Below, piece after piece: positions 54,701-63,681 of a stretch of 64,000 nt of DNA. Below the pieces are notes generated by a model. It was not told where the DNA came from. It made no database searches and was given only the letters and a program-made list of their open reading frames with translations. Numbering within the stretch: position 1 is the stretch's first letter; each line of letters begins with the position of its first letter. Position numbers and translations under genes: made by a program. Source of the DNA: Saitoella complicata NRRL Y-17804 (taxonomy: Eukaryota; Ascomycota; Saitoellomycetes; Saitoellales; Saitoellaceae); contig NW_017567011.1 of assembly GCF_001661265.1 (NCBI RefSeq), positions 1 to 64,000 on the forward strand, written 5' to 3'.

Positions 54701-55066
54701 CTCAACTGTGGTTTTCGTCGAGGAGAGGTGGGGAGGGGAGGAGGTGGAGTGGAGGTGTCGGCGTTGGGAGAAGATTGTGGATCGGAGTTGGTGCTGGAGG
54801 GGTTCGGACATACTCGTTCTCTGCTTACACACCAGCGTCCCATTCGAATCATGACTCTCCCCAACAACGGGGGCCGTGCCATCCAAGGAAGCGTAGTTTG
54901 GTGCGGAGATGGTGTCGTCGGAGCGGTCGGAGCCGGTGGAGATGAGGGGTTTGTCGAAGTCGAGTTTGAGGTTGGTGATGGTGCGTTTTGAGAGCGTCAG
55001 GCTCGAGGAGGGGAGGGTAATATGGAGACGGGGGAGGGTGCGGCTTGTTCGGAGGAGTGCTGACAT
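51770..55066 (-). CDS. Type II NADH:ubiquinone oxidoreductase with a 635-residue repeated N-terminal extension, 1,098 aa
   Basis: The last approximately 460 residues are a complete rotenone-insensitive NADH dehydrogenase (NDE/NDI type): FAD motif HLVILGSGWGGYKLL at about 640, NADH motif VCVGGGPTGVEFAAEL at about 838, AIGDCA near 982, LPATAQVANQKAIYLG, and a C-terminal YWLLNFVFGRDITRF. The ordinary enzyme is about 500-580 residues with a short presequence. Here a true-looking presequence (MSALLRTSRTLPRLHI) is followed by about eight units of a peptide with core (L)DFD-P(L)VNHQLPEGTVSTIT, beginning at residues 35, 130, 197, 263, 331, 394, 469 and 535. Between units lie (K)(V/I)PSGRR-FH(S/T)(S/T)R elements at about 181, 243, 311, 373 and 515, plus weaker ones at 101, 447, 588 and 608. 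These look like fungal matrix-processing sites. One exon, with no frame break across the repeats. The extension is probably removed during import; whether its pieces are functional is unknown. Confidence 0.85.
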   Translation of the reverse strand: MSALLRTSRTLPRLHITLPSSSLTLSKRTITNLKLDFDKPLISTGSDRSDDTISAPNYASLDGTAPVVGESHDSNGTLVCKQRTSMSEPLQHQLRSTIFSQRRHLHSTSSPPHLSSTKTTVEVKDGEEYIDFDKPHLHAKSPDTTVNPTSTDYDQAWDEPVLVARLRPGEGRLSEGAWGPSGRRGLHTRAREVEEVSDFDSPLVNHQLPDGMVSTISEADVFEFAKPMGAPRTGEVQGAKVPSGRRGFHTTRVVRSEMVDDVLDFKRPLVNHQLPEGTVSTITEADFTSSIASPSAPTPAASTGGSAKVPTGRRQFHTTRFLRSDKLDELLDFDTPLVNHQLPEGTVSTITETDFHPATPSAGSSTTSAKIPSGRRAFHSSRTVRSGKLKDDVLDFDAPLVNHQLPEGTVSTITESEEGFPSLTRFAPRVSGLNGAASSKPGVMTLGRRGFGTLSGRRGEQEREVEGVLDFDRVMVETVLPEGSVSQITEVDAFEVPFMSFGSGGAKGQAGKVPSGRREFHSSPVRRHEIQDEPLDFEKPLVNSHLPEGSVAPITEADHVSTVSHETVVNVSPATLAALTKGKLRSQTRSFSTSGCRPSFEGEKSILSRREYHASLAVQAAAAPTTGAVVKPREKNGRKHLVILGSGWGGYKLLNQVSTKYHQVTVISPRTYFVFTPLLASTAVGTLEFRCAMEPVRSRYRGIFRWMSKKGEGVNLIEAFADNIDFARKKVECVTQFTPVKEETTLDRSAAEDECPGEMSINGRMKDGRRKFEVEYDDLVIAVGAYSQTFGTPGVKEHAYFLKDVGDARRIRARILHCFELAACPSTTEEERRQLLHFVCVGGGPTGVEFAAELHDLIHDDLALLYPELYHLASISLFDVAPRILGSFDENLGEYARAKFARSGIRIRTGTHVTKIEEGKVYTKESGMERFGMMVWATGLHANPLVEEMKGVLKDKRTGSVLTDGRLRVVDEKGQPVDGVYAIGDCAAIKDGEILPATAQVANQKAIYLGNSLNAIARSGTPSYEPEPFKFLNRGAMAYIGGWKAIVQPAKSGGLSGRAAWILWRTAYLSMSVSLRNKILIPTYWLLNFVFGRDITRF
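53387..54478 (-). repeat. Coding tandem repeat in the NADH dehydrogenase extension
   Basis: Six well-kept units of about 62-75 codons (residues 197-560) plus two worn ones upstream. The peptide core is better conserved than the Ser/Pro/Gly linkers, and linker lengths vary, so selection rather than very recent amplification is likely to hold the core. Confidence 0.8.
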
Positions 55067-55552
55067 GGTAACCGTGGGGGTGTATGCTGTCGAATAGGTG
55101 GAAAAAAGGTCAATTGAAGGTCGCGGAAGGGATGTATGCTGTATGTATGCTGGTTGACCGAGGCCGTGTTCCCCTTCTCGTGTCGTTCTACGCGTACAGC
55201 TCGACCGTGAGAGTAACTTTCCACGACGTTCGCAACTGTCTTCCTCGTACGCGTACGCGCTGTTGTCGACTCCAACTGCTCTGACTATATGCTGCTCTCC
55301 TTATACCCTCCGCCTAGAATGCCGGCTTCGAGTCATCCCCATCAATCCGAAGCACACCAATTACCAGCGCTTCCGAGATTGCATCAGCGCGCTGCGTTGG
55401 GTCCGCTGTGCCGGATAGGCGATAAGGGGTTACCGGAGTCGGGTTAGTGCGCATGTGTGGGGGTGGACCAATCGATAGGCGAGGCCGTGACACCCCACGC
55501 AAAAGGTGAAGCAGGTGTGCCTTGACCCTGTAAATCAACAGGAAAAACCCAC
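55067..55552. other. Intergenic
   Basis: Upstream flank of the NADH dehydrogenase gene and downstream flank of the tRNA gene. No supported coding frame. Confidence 0.4.
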
Positions 55553-55558
55553 AAAAAA
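55553..55558 (-). terminator. Pol III T-run after tRNA-Asn
   Basis: Six T in transcript sense, one base beyond the tRNA 3' end. Confidence 0.7.
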
Positions 55559-55559
55559 C

Positions 55560-55632
55560 GGTCTCGGTGAGGCTTGAACTCACAACCTCTCGATTAACAG
55601 TCGAACGCGCTAGCCAATTGCGCCACGAAACC
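55560..55632 (-). tRNA. tRNA-Asn (GTT)
   Basis: 73-nt cloverleaf: acceptor GGTTTCG/CGAGACC, A-box TGGCGCAATTGG, anticodon loop CTGTTAA giving GTT, and B-box AGTTCAAGCCT. No intron. Confidence 0.93.
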
Positions 55633-55829
55633 ATTCGATGAGGAAAATATCACCCATGTCAATCATATCCCATTACCAAAATCTCCCGTATTCAGGCTGT
55701 CTACGTTACATGCGACCCCCGACATCATAACATAACAAACGGCAATCATCAAACAGCACTGCCCAATACCGACGGAACCACAGCATTGCGCACTCACCCA
55801 AGGCTCTATCGAAAGTCCGAGGTTAACCC

Positions 55830-58513
55830 ATGCCCCTCGCTGACCCCCGCGGCTGGCGACGTCCACTCCCAACCACAACAACCCACCACCCACCCCCCAC
55901 CGGCGACGAAACCTTCCTCACAGAAGCAACCCGCGATGCCACCATCCGCATCAGCGACCTCCGTCTCGGCAAACTACTGGGAAGAGGGCGGAGCAGTGAG
56001 GTGTATGAAGCGTGGTGGAGGGATACAGGGGAGAGGGTTGCGGTCAAGATGGTATGTCGCCGTTGCCTGCGTTGGTGTTTGGATGTGGAGGGCTGTGCTA
56101 ATGGAGTGGGGATTAGATAGCAAAGTCGAAACTCACGACACTCCCCGCCCGCCGCGACCTCGCCAAACGCGTCGAGCTCCACCACGAATTATCCACCCAC
56201 CCACATATTCTTCCACTCCACTACTCCTTCGAAGACGCGCAGAACGTCTACCTCATCCTCGACCACGCACCCGAAACCCTCGCCTCGACATCTTCCTCCT
56301 CCACCACGCTGGATATCAGCGTAATCCTCCGACACCTCGCTGAAGTTTTGGCGTATATGCACGAACAAGGCCACGTACACGGCTACTTGTGCGCCGAGAA
56401 TGTAGCTCTCGTCAATGGTGATGTCCGGGTACGCCTCCGCGGAATCAGCAAAACACCAACACCCGGTACGGTGGAGGACGATGTAGAAGCGTTGGGGAGG
56501 TTGGGGTGGTGGATGTATATGGGACCTGGTCGACGGGGGTGTGTCAACCACGGCGATGCAGGGTTGCTGGAGAGGTTGTTGGAACGGATGTCGAACAACA
56601 CGACGGTTAAGGGGATGTCGGCGAGGGATGTATTGAGGGATGAGTATTTCGTGCAGAAGGCGGCGCCGGTGAAGGAGACGGTGGTGATTGGTGATGAGAG
56701 GAGGAGAAAACCGACGATTTTGTCGAGTCAGTATTCGCCGCTGAGTTTGGCGTCGTCGGTCGGGAGTGGAGTCAAACGAACAACCTATGTGGAAGAACCG
56801 CATGTCAAACTCCCGCAAGCCCGTGGACGGTTCGGTGGGGTGTCGAAAAAGCACGAGGAGGTGTCTGAGCAGATACTGCCTACACCAAAGTTACCGCCGT
56901 TACCGACGGCGCTGAATCGGTCGCGTGCGGGGACGGTGAGGGGGTTGGCGGAGGATCGGATACGGGCTTGGATGCGGGAGGAGGAAGATGGTGGTGAGGA
57001 TGTGTCAGAGTTGGGGAATGACTACGGGAAGGATGCACCTCTGCGTAGTAGACGGCACCAGGACGACGAGGATGAGGACGAGGATTTCTATCCTCCGTTA
57101 CGCGCATCCAGATATGACGCTCCACGTCCTCGTCCCGTGGTACGAGAAGACTTCCCATCACCGCCTCAACAAGCACCGTACGACGACGCGTTTACCTCAC
57201 CACCCACAGCCCCACCCAGCAAAACCGCAATGGAAATCCTCTTCCCAAAAGCCCGACCCCTTCCACCCTCCGCAATGAAAGCCAAACCAACACAATCCTT
57301 CCCCTTCGGCTCATCACCACCTGAAACATTCCCCACTAACGCTGCGCGACGATCTGTATTGAATGAGTTACGACAGGCGGAAGAGAATGCGAGGAGGAGA
57401 GAGAGGCCGAGGGTTGGGTTTGTCAGGGAGGAGTTGAAGGCGAGTAGTGGAAGTCGCGATTCGGCATTAGGGTTGAGCACGTTTATGCCGGTACAGTCCA
57501 GCGCTGCAGCTGCATTCTCTAACGAGATCATCACACCAAGACCACGAGCCAGAAGAGCTGCAGTTCAGTCTACGAGGTTTTTACCGCATACGACACCACT
57601 GCGGACGCTCTTTGCCTCGGCGAGCGCTGCGCTCACAAAGGTCGTCTCGCCGAAGAGTGAGTTCGCAACAAAATACCGATTCCAGACAACGGGTTTAAAG
57701 GGGTTCAAACAACACACAAAACACGGCCTCGTTGAAATCCTCGGGAACGACAAAGGCGTCATCCTCGACCTCCTCACGGATCCGGAAAATACGGTACACA
57801 TCGACGCCTCAGGTACGCAAGTCTCCATCATCCCTCGTCATGGAGGCGGAATGGTCAGGTATGTCCTTGATGATTTACCCCTGAGGTATCTACCCGTGTA
57901 CCGCTACGCTAGCCGCTTCGTCGGTATCGTGAGGTCGAAGAGCGTCAAGCTTGCTTTGGAGATGCCGAGGGGTCGGGGTAGACTCTTCCTGAATGGTGAT
58001 TTTGAGGGGAAGATAAGGAGGAAGAGTGGGGAGGTTGTATATGTTCGAATCTTGGAGGGGAAAGACGTTGTGGTTGAGGATGCAGAGGATAGGGTGATGT
58101 GGAAAGGAAGCGTTGATGGGAGCGTACCAACGAAGTGGAGGGATTATCTTGATACTGTGAAGAGTTGGTGGAGGAAGAGTAAGGAAATGCAGGAGGAAGA
58201 GGAACCTGAGTCCGACGAAGAAGATGACGGTGATGAAGATACTGGTGAAGAGCGCGACATGGATGCTGCGGATTCTACTGCGCGATTCGTGGATGGAATT
58301 GGGTGGTGCGCCAAACTTGGAAGGAAGTGGAGTATGTTGTTCGAGGATGGAGTACGGATAGATATCACGCCGCCAGGTCGAGGAGGTGAAGACACGAAGG
58401 TTTTGGTGGTCGATGGTGGTGTTAGGAGGGAGTCGGTGGTGAAGAGCGGGCTAGAGTTGCCGGAGTGTGTTAGGGAGCGGTTGGGCAGGTTTGATGGGTT
58501 GGTTATGGTATGA
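55830..58513 (+). CDS. PLK4/SAK-like pseudokinase with three polo boxes, about 872 aa
   Basis: Exon 1 (55830-56051) and exon 2 (56117-58513) join at phase 0 over a 65-nt intron. PLK4 drives centriole duplication in animals and flagellate fungi. The N-lobe looks normal: LLGRGRSSEVYEAWW (about 49-63), VAVKM with Lys73, and FEDAQNVYLILDHA. The catalytic loop reads HVHGYLCAEN (about 160-169) where HRDLxxxN is expected, and the DFG position reads RGI (about 182-184), so phosphotransfer is unlikely. A disordered linker of about 300 residues follows. The C-terminus has the PLK4-type cryptic polo box (about 590-760), with YRYASRFVGIVRSKSVKL matching PLK4's YASRFVQLVRSK, then a third polo box from FVDGIGWCAKLGRKWSMLFE (about 799) to the end. 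It is probably a scaffold at the spindle pole body, by inference from the boxes. Confidence 0.82.
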
Positions 58514-58691
58514 CCGGACGGTTACAGGCGTTTTCACATATATCAATGCTATACCTTATCGGATACATCTAGAGAACTACATCGTGATTTCTCTCACGGA
58601 TTATACGAGGCCTCCTTAGCTCCCGCAACCGACCTCCCCACAATTTCCAAGACCGTGCTTACCCTGGATACTATAATATATCTTAACGTCC

Positions 58692-60314
58692 TTAGTAGTC
58701 ACTCAACAGCCCAGCAACCTTGCACGCAAGCTCATCCGCCTCACTCCTGGTTCCAGCCTCAGCATACACACGGACCGCATCCTCCGTTCCAGAGGCACGG
58801 ACAAAGGCACGACCACCCTTGTACTTGGCGACAAGGGCATCGACACGATCTTGGATGCCGGCGGGAGAGACGAGTCTTCGCTCAGCGTCGGTGGTGGTGA
58901 AGGCATGTCTATCCTTGACAACAACACGGACGAGTCGGTTTGGGAGGTCGGTGTAAGCACCATCCCATTCCTTGGGTCCCCAGCCCTTGTGCGCGAGGAT
59001 CGCCTCGACCATGAGGAGATCGGAAAGAGCATCACCGACAGTCTGGTTGATCAAATCGGACAACGCGCGCAAGCTCTGCAACGCTGTGTGCTGAGCAGGA
59101 CTCTGAGGTTTAGCAGCCTCGATGATGCTGAGAGAAGTGGGGGAGAAAAGGACGGTGCCATGTCCGTTTGCCTCAAAGTAGACACCGACATCGTAGCGCT
59201 GGGCAGCGTGGTGGAGGTGCTTGACACCAGTAGGTGTGCAGGTCACAGGGACACCGAGAACCTTTTGCAAGTAAACCGTAGATGCACCATTCGCATAAGC
59301 GGTCTGCACAACACCGACCTTGATCTCCTCTTCCAGACCTGCGGACTTGACGAGATCCTGGATGAACATGGCGGCGAGTGAAGCGATCTTGTCACCGTCG
59401 AGGAGGTGAAAGGTGGAGTCTTGGTCAAGGTAGTAGTAGACAACTCGGTCGGCGTCACCATCGAGGGAGGCACAGCGGTCCTGAGGGGCGATGTGAGAAC
59501 CGGGGGGCAGCTTCTGGTTGGTCTTGACAAAGTCGGCACCGCACTGGGAGTTGAGCTTTGATGGGGTTTCGATGTCGTCGTTGATGATTCGTACGTCCAA
59601 GATGTCCTCGCCGACAATCCTTCTCAAGTTTCTCAACTTCGGTGCACCGACACCGTTCGCGCAATCCACAAACACGGCGCTAGGACGGGTCTTTCCGTCC
59701 ATCAGGGTCCTGAAGGCCTTACCCAACTTCTCGTAGTAACCCAGCTCGGTAGGAGCACCGTATTCAGCCGGAGTACCAGCGGTGTTGATGCAGCGGACAA
59801 GGTAGTGAAGCTGAGGAGTGGTCAAGATCTCATAGTCCTTATACTCAGAGCTCATGGCGGTAAGACCAGCCTGGAGTGCGGCAACGAGACTGGGACCAGA
59901 GGATCGAGTGTCCTTGGCAAAGATCACGTTGGCCTTGATGCCCATGTCGGTCTTGGTGGTCGCAACAACCTTCTTCAAGGCTTCGACAAGCTCAGTGTCG
60001 GTTTGGGCATTGGCGAGGAGAGTAGCATATGCTTCCCAGCTTCCCTCCAACATCTCGCCCTGGGGATCAACGAGCTTGACACCATTGTCCTCCTCGGGGT
60101 TGTGAGAAGCAGTGATCATCACACCGATTGTCTGGCCATTCAGCTTCTTGGAGCGGACAGCAGCGAGCAGTCCAACGCGGAAAACAACTGAGGCGAGGAG
60201 GTTGGCCTTGAGACGGAAACCAGCGGTACCATAACCGTAGATGAGACCCTGAGGCTTAGCAAAGCCGGAGGAAGCCTCAGCGACGGCAGTATAGATGTTG
60301 TCGAAGGTGGACAT
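58692..60314 (-). CDS. PCM1: Phosphoacetylglucosamine mutase, 540 aa
   Basis: Converts GlcNAc-6-P to GlcNAc-1-P in the cytosol on the way to UDP-GlcNAc, which feeds chitin, N-glycans and GPI anchors. A full-length alpha-D-phosphohexomutase: the phosphoserine loop is GVMITASHNPEEDNGVK (Ser at about 70), the metal loop CASLDGDADRVVYYY (about 286), the sugar-binding loop VYFEANGHGTVLFS (about 380) and the phosphate loop FVRASGTEDAVRVY (about 511). The start MSTFDNIYTAVAEASSGF and a length close to that of yeast Pcm1 support the model. One exon; it lies tail-to-tail with the pseudokinase gene, about 180 bp apart. Confidence 0.95.
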   Translation of the reverse strand: MSTFDNIYTAVAEASSGFAKPQGLIYGYGTAGFRLKANLLASVVFRVGLLAAVRSKKLNGQTIGVMITASHNPEEDNGVKLVDPQGEMLEGSWEAYATLLANAQTDTELVEALKKVVATTKTDMGIKANVIFAKDTRSSGPSLVAALQAGLTAMSSEYKDYEILTTPQLHYLVRCINTAGTPAEYGAPTELGYYEKLGKAFRTLMDGKTRPSAVFVDCANGVGAPKLRNLRRIVGEDILDVRIINDDIETPSKLNSQCGADFVKTNQKLPPGSHIAPQDRCASLDGDADRVVYYYLDQDSTFHLLDGDKIASLAAMFIQDLVKSAGLEEEIKVGVVQTAYANGASTVYLQKVLGVPVTCTPTGVKHLHHAAQRYDVGVYFEANGHGTVLFSPTSLSIIEAAKPQSPAQHTALQSLRALSDLINQTVGDALSDLLMVEAILAHKGWGPKEWDGAYTDLPNRLVRVVVKDRHAFTTTDAERRLVSPAGIQDRVDALVAKYKGGRAFVRASGTEDAVRVYAEAGTRSEADELACKVAGLLSDY

Positions 60315-60604
60315 TGTTGATCTGATCCGTTGTCCTTGTTGGTGATTCGAGGGAGTCTCGTATACGACGTGAATCGTACGTGCGGTTGCCCTGACCCCGG
60401 ACCGAGCTGCTGCGCCACACTCCTCCTCAAATCCCTACGAGACGTAAACACCTAAACCCTTACGACTCTACGAAGATGGCTCGTGGAAGGTCGAAAGCGA
60501 CAGTATCCTGATCCTCTCAACATAGGGCATCCCCTCGTGCCACCAGGCCTCTGCCTCGATTTACCGTAGGCGTCCGCAACCTTAACCCCTTGTAATCAGC
60601 CACC

Positions 60605-60933
60605 ATGACGCTCGGGCCGCAAGTTCGGGGTATGCCATTACACGTCAACAAGATGCCGCAGAAGAATACCGTTACTGCACAGCCTTCCGCAGTCGTGTCG
60701 CCAGATCAATCGCCGCAAGTTCCGCCGGCAGATCAGGATCACGGCGAGTCTCAACCGGTTCAACTCGCGACCTTGGGGTATGGGCATAGTCCGTTGAGCG
60801 TGTTTCGGTGTTGCGCACCGTTTGAGTGGTGTTTTGGAAATTGGTAAGCGGGGTAAAAGTCTCGGGTAGCAGACGAGATTGATATCCCTCTTACAGGCCA
60901 CCATTGTGTTGGACCAGGCATTGCTCGTCATGA
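60605..60933 (+). CDS. Possible small protein with a Cys/Trp-rich C-terminus, 91 aa
   Basis: Two exons, 60605-60843 and 60897-60933, are separated by a 53-nt GTAAGC...TTACAG intron, the same length as the Afi1-gene introns. The protein is polar and Pro/Gln-rich, then ends in HSPLSVFRCCAPFEWCFGN, PPLCWTRHCSS. No signal peptide and no family recognised. It diverges from the phosphoacetylglucosamine mutase gene 290 bp away. It could instead be a non-coding transcript. Confidence 0.35.
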
Positions 60934-61243
60934 TCACGGGAACACAGGCACTCTCTAATCTGCGATCCTAGAAACCAAGAACAATAAGATTAGGACACAC
61001 ATTATTATACCCACAATACCATATACCTCACTACACGGCGTATGCTGGGCGGTAAGACTTCTCCTACAATGTACAGTATGCATAATGGCAATGAGCGCGC
61101 ACGAGTCTATACAGTCGAAGAAGGACACTCAAGAACATGACAATAGGTACAGAAAGCATGGTGAAAAGCGTTCGAGTCTGGTGCAATGCGGTGCCATTGA
61201 GCAGAGACCATGAAGCATGGGAAATCAAAAAAGCGAAAACGAA

Positions 61244-61331
61244 TCCCTCGAACCGGAGTCGAGCCGGTGACCTTCGCTTGACGATGTTACCATTACAGAG
61301 CGACGTGATGAACCAACTACACCATCGAGGG
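61244..61331 (-). tRNA. tRNA-Tyr (GTA) with a 13-nt intron
   Basis: Acceptor CCCTCGA/TCGAGGG starts with C1-G72, as eukaryotic tRNA-Tyr requires. The anticodon stem is TCGCT/AGCGA; the loop CTGTAA gives GTA and is followed by an insert TGGTAACATCGTC one base after the anticodon, the standard intron site. T-arm ACCGG/CCGGT. T-rich sequence follows. Confidence 0.88.
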
Positions 61332-61971
61332 GTTACATGTGATGTTTTCCTGCTGGGTAAAGTATGTAATGCGTTGTGTGAGTTTTAACGATTCCCACGA
61401 CCATGAACTACCTTTTACTCGTATCAGACGGCGATCTGCTGATAAACTATAATGTTGCTGGCGGTCCAACTCGTGAGTGAGGTGTATCCAAGAAGACAGG
61501 TGTGTTGATGTTATCTCAGGTGAATAAAGCCGGTTATATCACAACTAACCTACTTAGCTATAGTCCGCTGAAGTCGGACCCATAGAATCAGTAATGCTGT
61601 GTTGCTTCACTGCTCGGACAGGATCGAGTAAGGATGCACCCTCAAGACCGGGTGTCCAGAATATACCAGACGTTGAGACTGGTCACTTACTCAGGTAACT
61701 ATGCATTTTCAGACTGTTTGGGTTCAGACATTGGTAGCGTGCAAATACCGAACTTGTTTGAGCGTTCAAATGTTTATCCTGATGATCAAGGCCCCAGCCC
61801 GTACATGTACAAGAAACCGAACAGCACCAACAGACTGTCTACGCTTCGGAAGCTCTCTTCAAGTGGGACTGCTTATCAAGGCCTGTCATCGGTCAAGTAT
61901 TGCATGGTATGCGTGTACGTACATGTACCTAACAGTCAATCCCATCATAAGGCAGCCAACCTTACTTCACG
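61332..61971. other. Intergenic
   Basis: No supported gene; the plus-strand frames that extend from here overlap the next gene antisense. Confidence 0.4.
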
Positions 61972-63321
61972 TCATACAGATAGCCAAGCGCTTTTGATAT
62001 CTGCACTTAACGACTCTTCCCATCCCTTCTCAAACTCCTCCAATACCTCCGCCTCCTCCATCCCAGCCCGTAACGCTTCAAACTCCCTGTCCAACTCCAT
62101 CACCGTAATCTCAACCCTCAATAGTTCCTTCATCCCCTCAACAACATCTCTCAACCTCCCAGGTCCAGTTTGTACCCTCCCCAACCCCTGTTTCGCATGT
62201 CGTAGTCTGCTGATTCCGGCTTCGCGTGGTGCGGCGAGGACGCGTTCGGCGCGGCGGATGGCGTCTGCGATTTCGACTGTTGTGCCGAGGGTGAGGACTT
62301 CCTCGAGGGATCGGATTTCTTTTTGAAAGACGTTTCCGAGCTGGCGTTTGTGGAGGGCTTGTTCCTTCTCCTGCAGCGCTTTGTATCGTTCCTTCAGGGA
62401 GGCGACGGTGGAGGGATGGTGTGCAGGTGGAAAATTCTTGATCTCGTACAGCAGTTGGTACAGCTTCGTTCTGTAATGTCTTTGTTGCCGTTCTTTCTCA
62501 ATCGACGTACTCGTAAGGTCTTGCTGTGTCAAAGACGAAGCTGGTCGTCGAGGTGGAGTTTCGGGTTGAACGGCTTGGCGTCGGCTGGGCTGTAGATACC
62601 TGGCTGGGACGTACTTTCCTTCTGCCGTAACTCTGGGTGATGCAGGCGGTGGGGTTGAGATTGTTGGCGTGATTTTCCGGGGTGCCGATGTTGATGTAAG
62701 CGCCGTTCGTCGTAGGGTGGAGGACGTACCAGCCGTAGTAACTGTACGGGTTGATGATTTGATTGGAGACGGTATCGAAGTCATCCCTGCTCTTGTCCTT
62801 ATTACCGGAGATGACGGCAGGGCTGATTGTGTTTTCGTGATTCTTGTTGACGACCGAAGAGTTGATGTTGAAGATGAAGTTCCCGGCGAGGACGACATGC
62901 GTGACGTGGCGAGTCGCGAAACCGTGGTCCTTGACGACGTAGACAGCGCGGGTGAGGTTGGTATCGCGGATGTTCTGGTGCTTGTGGTCATCGCTGCGCT
63001 GCCTGGTATTACTGAACCCAGACTATTCCGTGCACTCGCACTCCCCCGCGAAACTCCATTCCCACCAAGCTGAACCTCGCCGGCATCATCTCCATTACCA
63101 TCAACCAAAGCAGCCTTGCTTTTCGGTTTCACGGGTGATAACTGCGGTATCCACGACGTTCTCACACTCCTAGTTGCGTCCGTCGGCCGCACAACACGCG
63201 ACGAGCTCGTAACCGAAGCTGGACGCGTAGAGCCTGTACTTGCAATGCCTGACGCAGATCTTGTTGAGCCATCAGGCCTGATGGTGGTACTTGCAGCCCT
63301 TCGTGGAGGAGCGAAAGCCAT
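61972..63321 (-). CDS. Ser/Thr-rich protein with C-terminal coiled coil, 449 aa
   Basis: Residues 1-260 are basic and Ser/Thr/Arg/Pro-rich (many SSxRT-type repeats), as in microtubule- or DNA-associated tails. Residues about 275-445 are helical with heptad-like spacing: HYRTKLYQLLYEIKNFPPAH, SLKERYKALQEKEQALHKRQ, FQKEIRSLEEVLTLGTTVE, LDREFEALRAGMEEAEVLEE. The layout resembles spindle or kinetochore components but no family is recognised. A GTATGA after the last Ser could be a donor, so a short extra exon is possible. Confidence 0.6.
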   Translation of the reverse strand: MAFAPPRRAASTTIRPDGSTRSASGIASTGSTRPASVTSSSRVVRPTDATRSVRTSWIPQLSPVKPKSKAALVDGNGDDAGEVQLGGNGVSRGSASARNSLGSVIPGSAAMTTSTRTSAIPTSPALSTSSRTTVSRLATSRMSSSPGTSSSTSTLRSSTRITKTQSALPSSPVIRTRAGMTSIPSPIKSSTRTVTTAGTSSTLRRTALTSTSAPRKITPTISTPPPASPRVTAEGKYVPARYLQPSRRQAVQPETPPRRPASSLTQQDLTSTSIEKERQQRHYRTKLYQLLYEIKNFPPAHHPSTVASLKERYKALQEKEQALHKRQLGNVFQKEIRSLEEVLTLGTTVEIADAIRRAERVLAAPREAGISRLRHAKQGLGRVQTGPGRLRDVVEGMKELLRVEITVMELDREFEALRAGMEEAEVLEEFEKGWEESLSADIKSAWLSV

Positions 63322-63681
63322 CGCTGGTCGGTAAAGTTGACTTGGAGGTTTGCCGTGGTCGAGGAGCTCGTATGACTGACTGTCTACGTTACTAGAGCGA
63401 TGCCATACAAAATGCCGAGATAGGCAATCATCCGGGACTGTTGAGTAACCTGGCCTTGGGCATCAGAACGTGCTGATTCGACCTTTTGGTTGAGATTTCG
63501 ACATTTTGAATATTGCTCCTATAAAGTGTCACGGCGGGCATTGACAGTGCAGGCGGCCTTGCATTCATATTCTCGGCCGGCACAACACAAGCGACAACGG
63601 AGATACAATAAGAAAGATGTTCACTAAGAAATATTATTCAGAGTACCAACCTACCATAACGCTCTTCTCACTTGTCCAAAC
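63322..63681. other. Intergenic
   Basis: Holds the promoter of the coiled-coil gene. The missing end of the cupin gene is not found here. Confidence 0.4.

Noticed and set aside
53796-54991. Plus-strand open frames across the NADH dehydrogenase extension
   Set aside because: They mirror the coding repeat on the other strand and show no independent motif.
55314-55634. Minus-strand open frame of 106 codons
   Set aside because: It begins inside the tRNA-Asn gene and is a product of reading through it.
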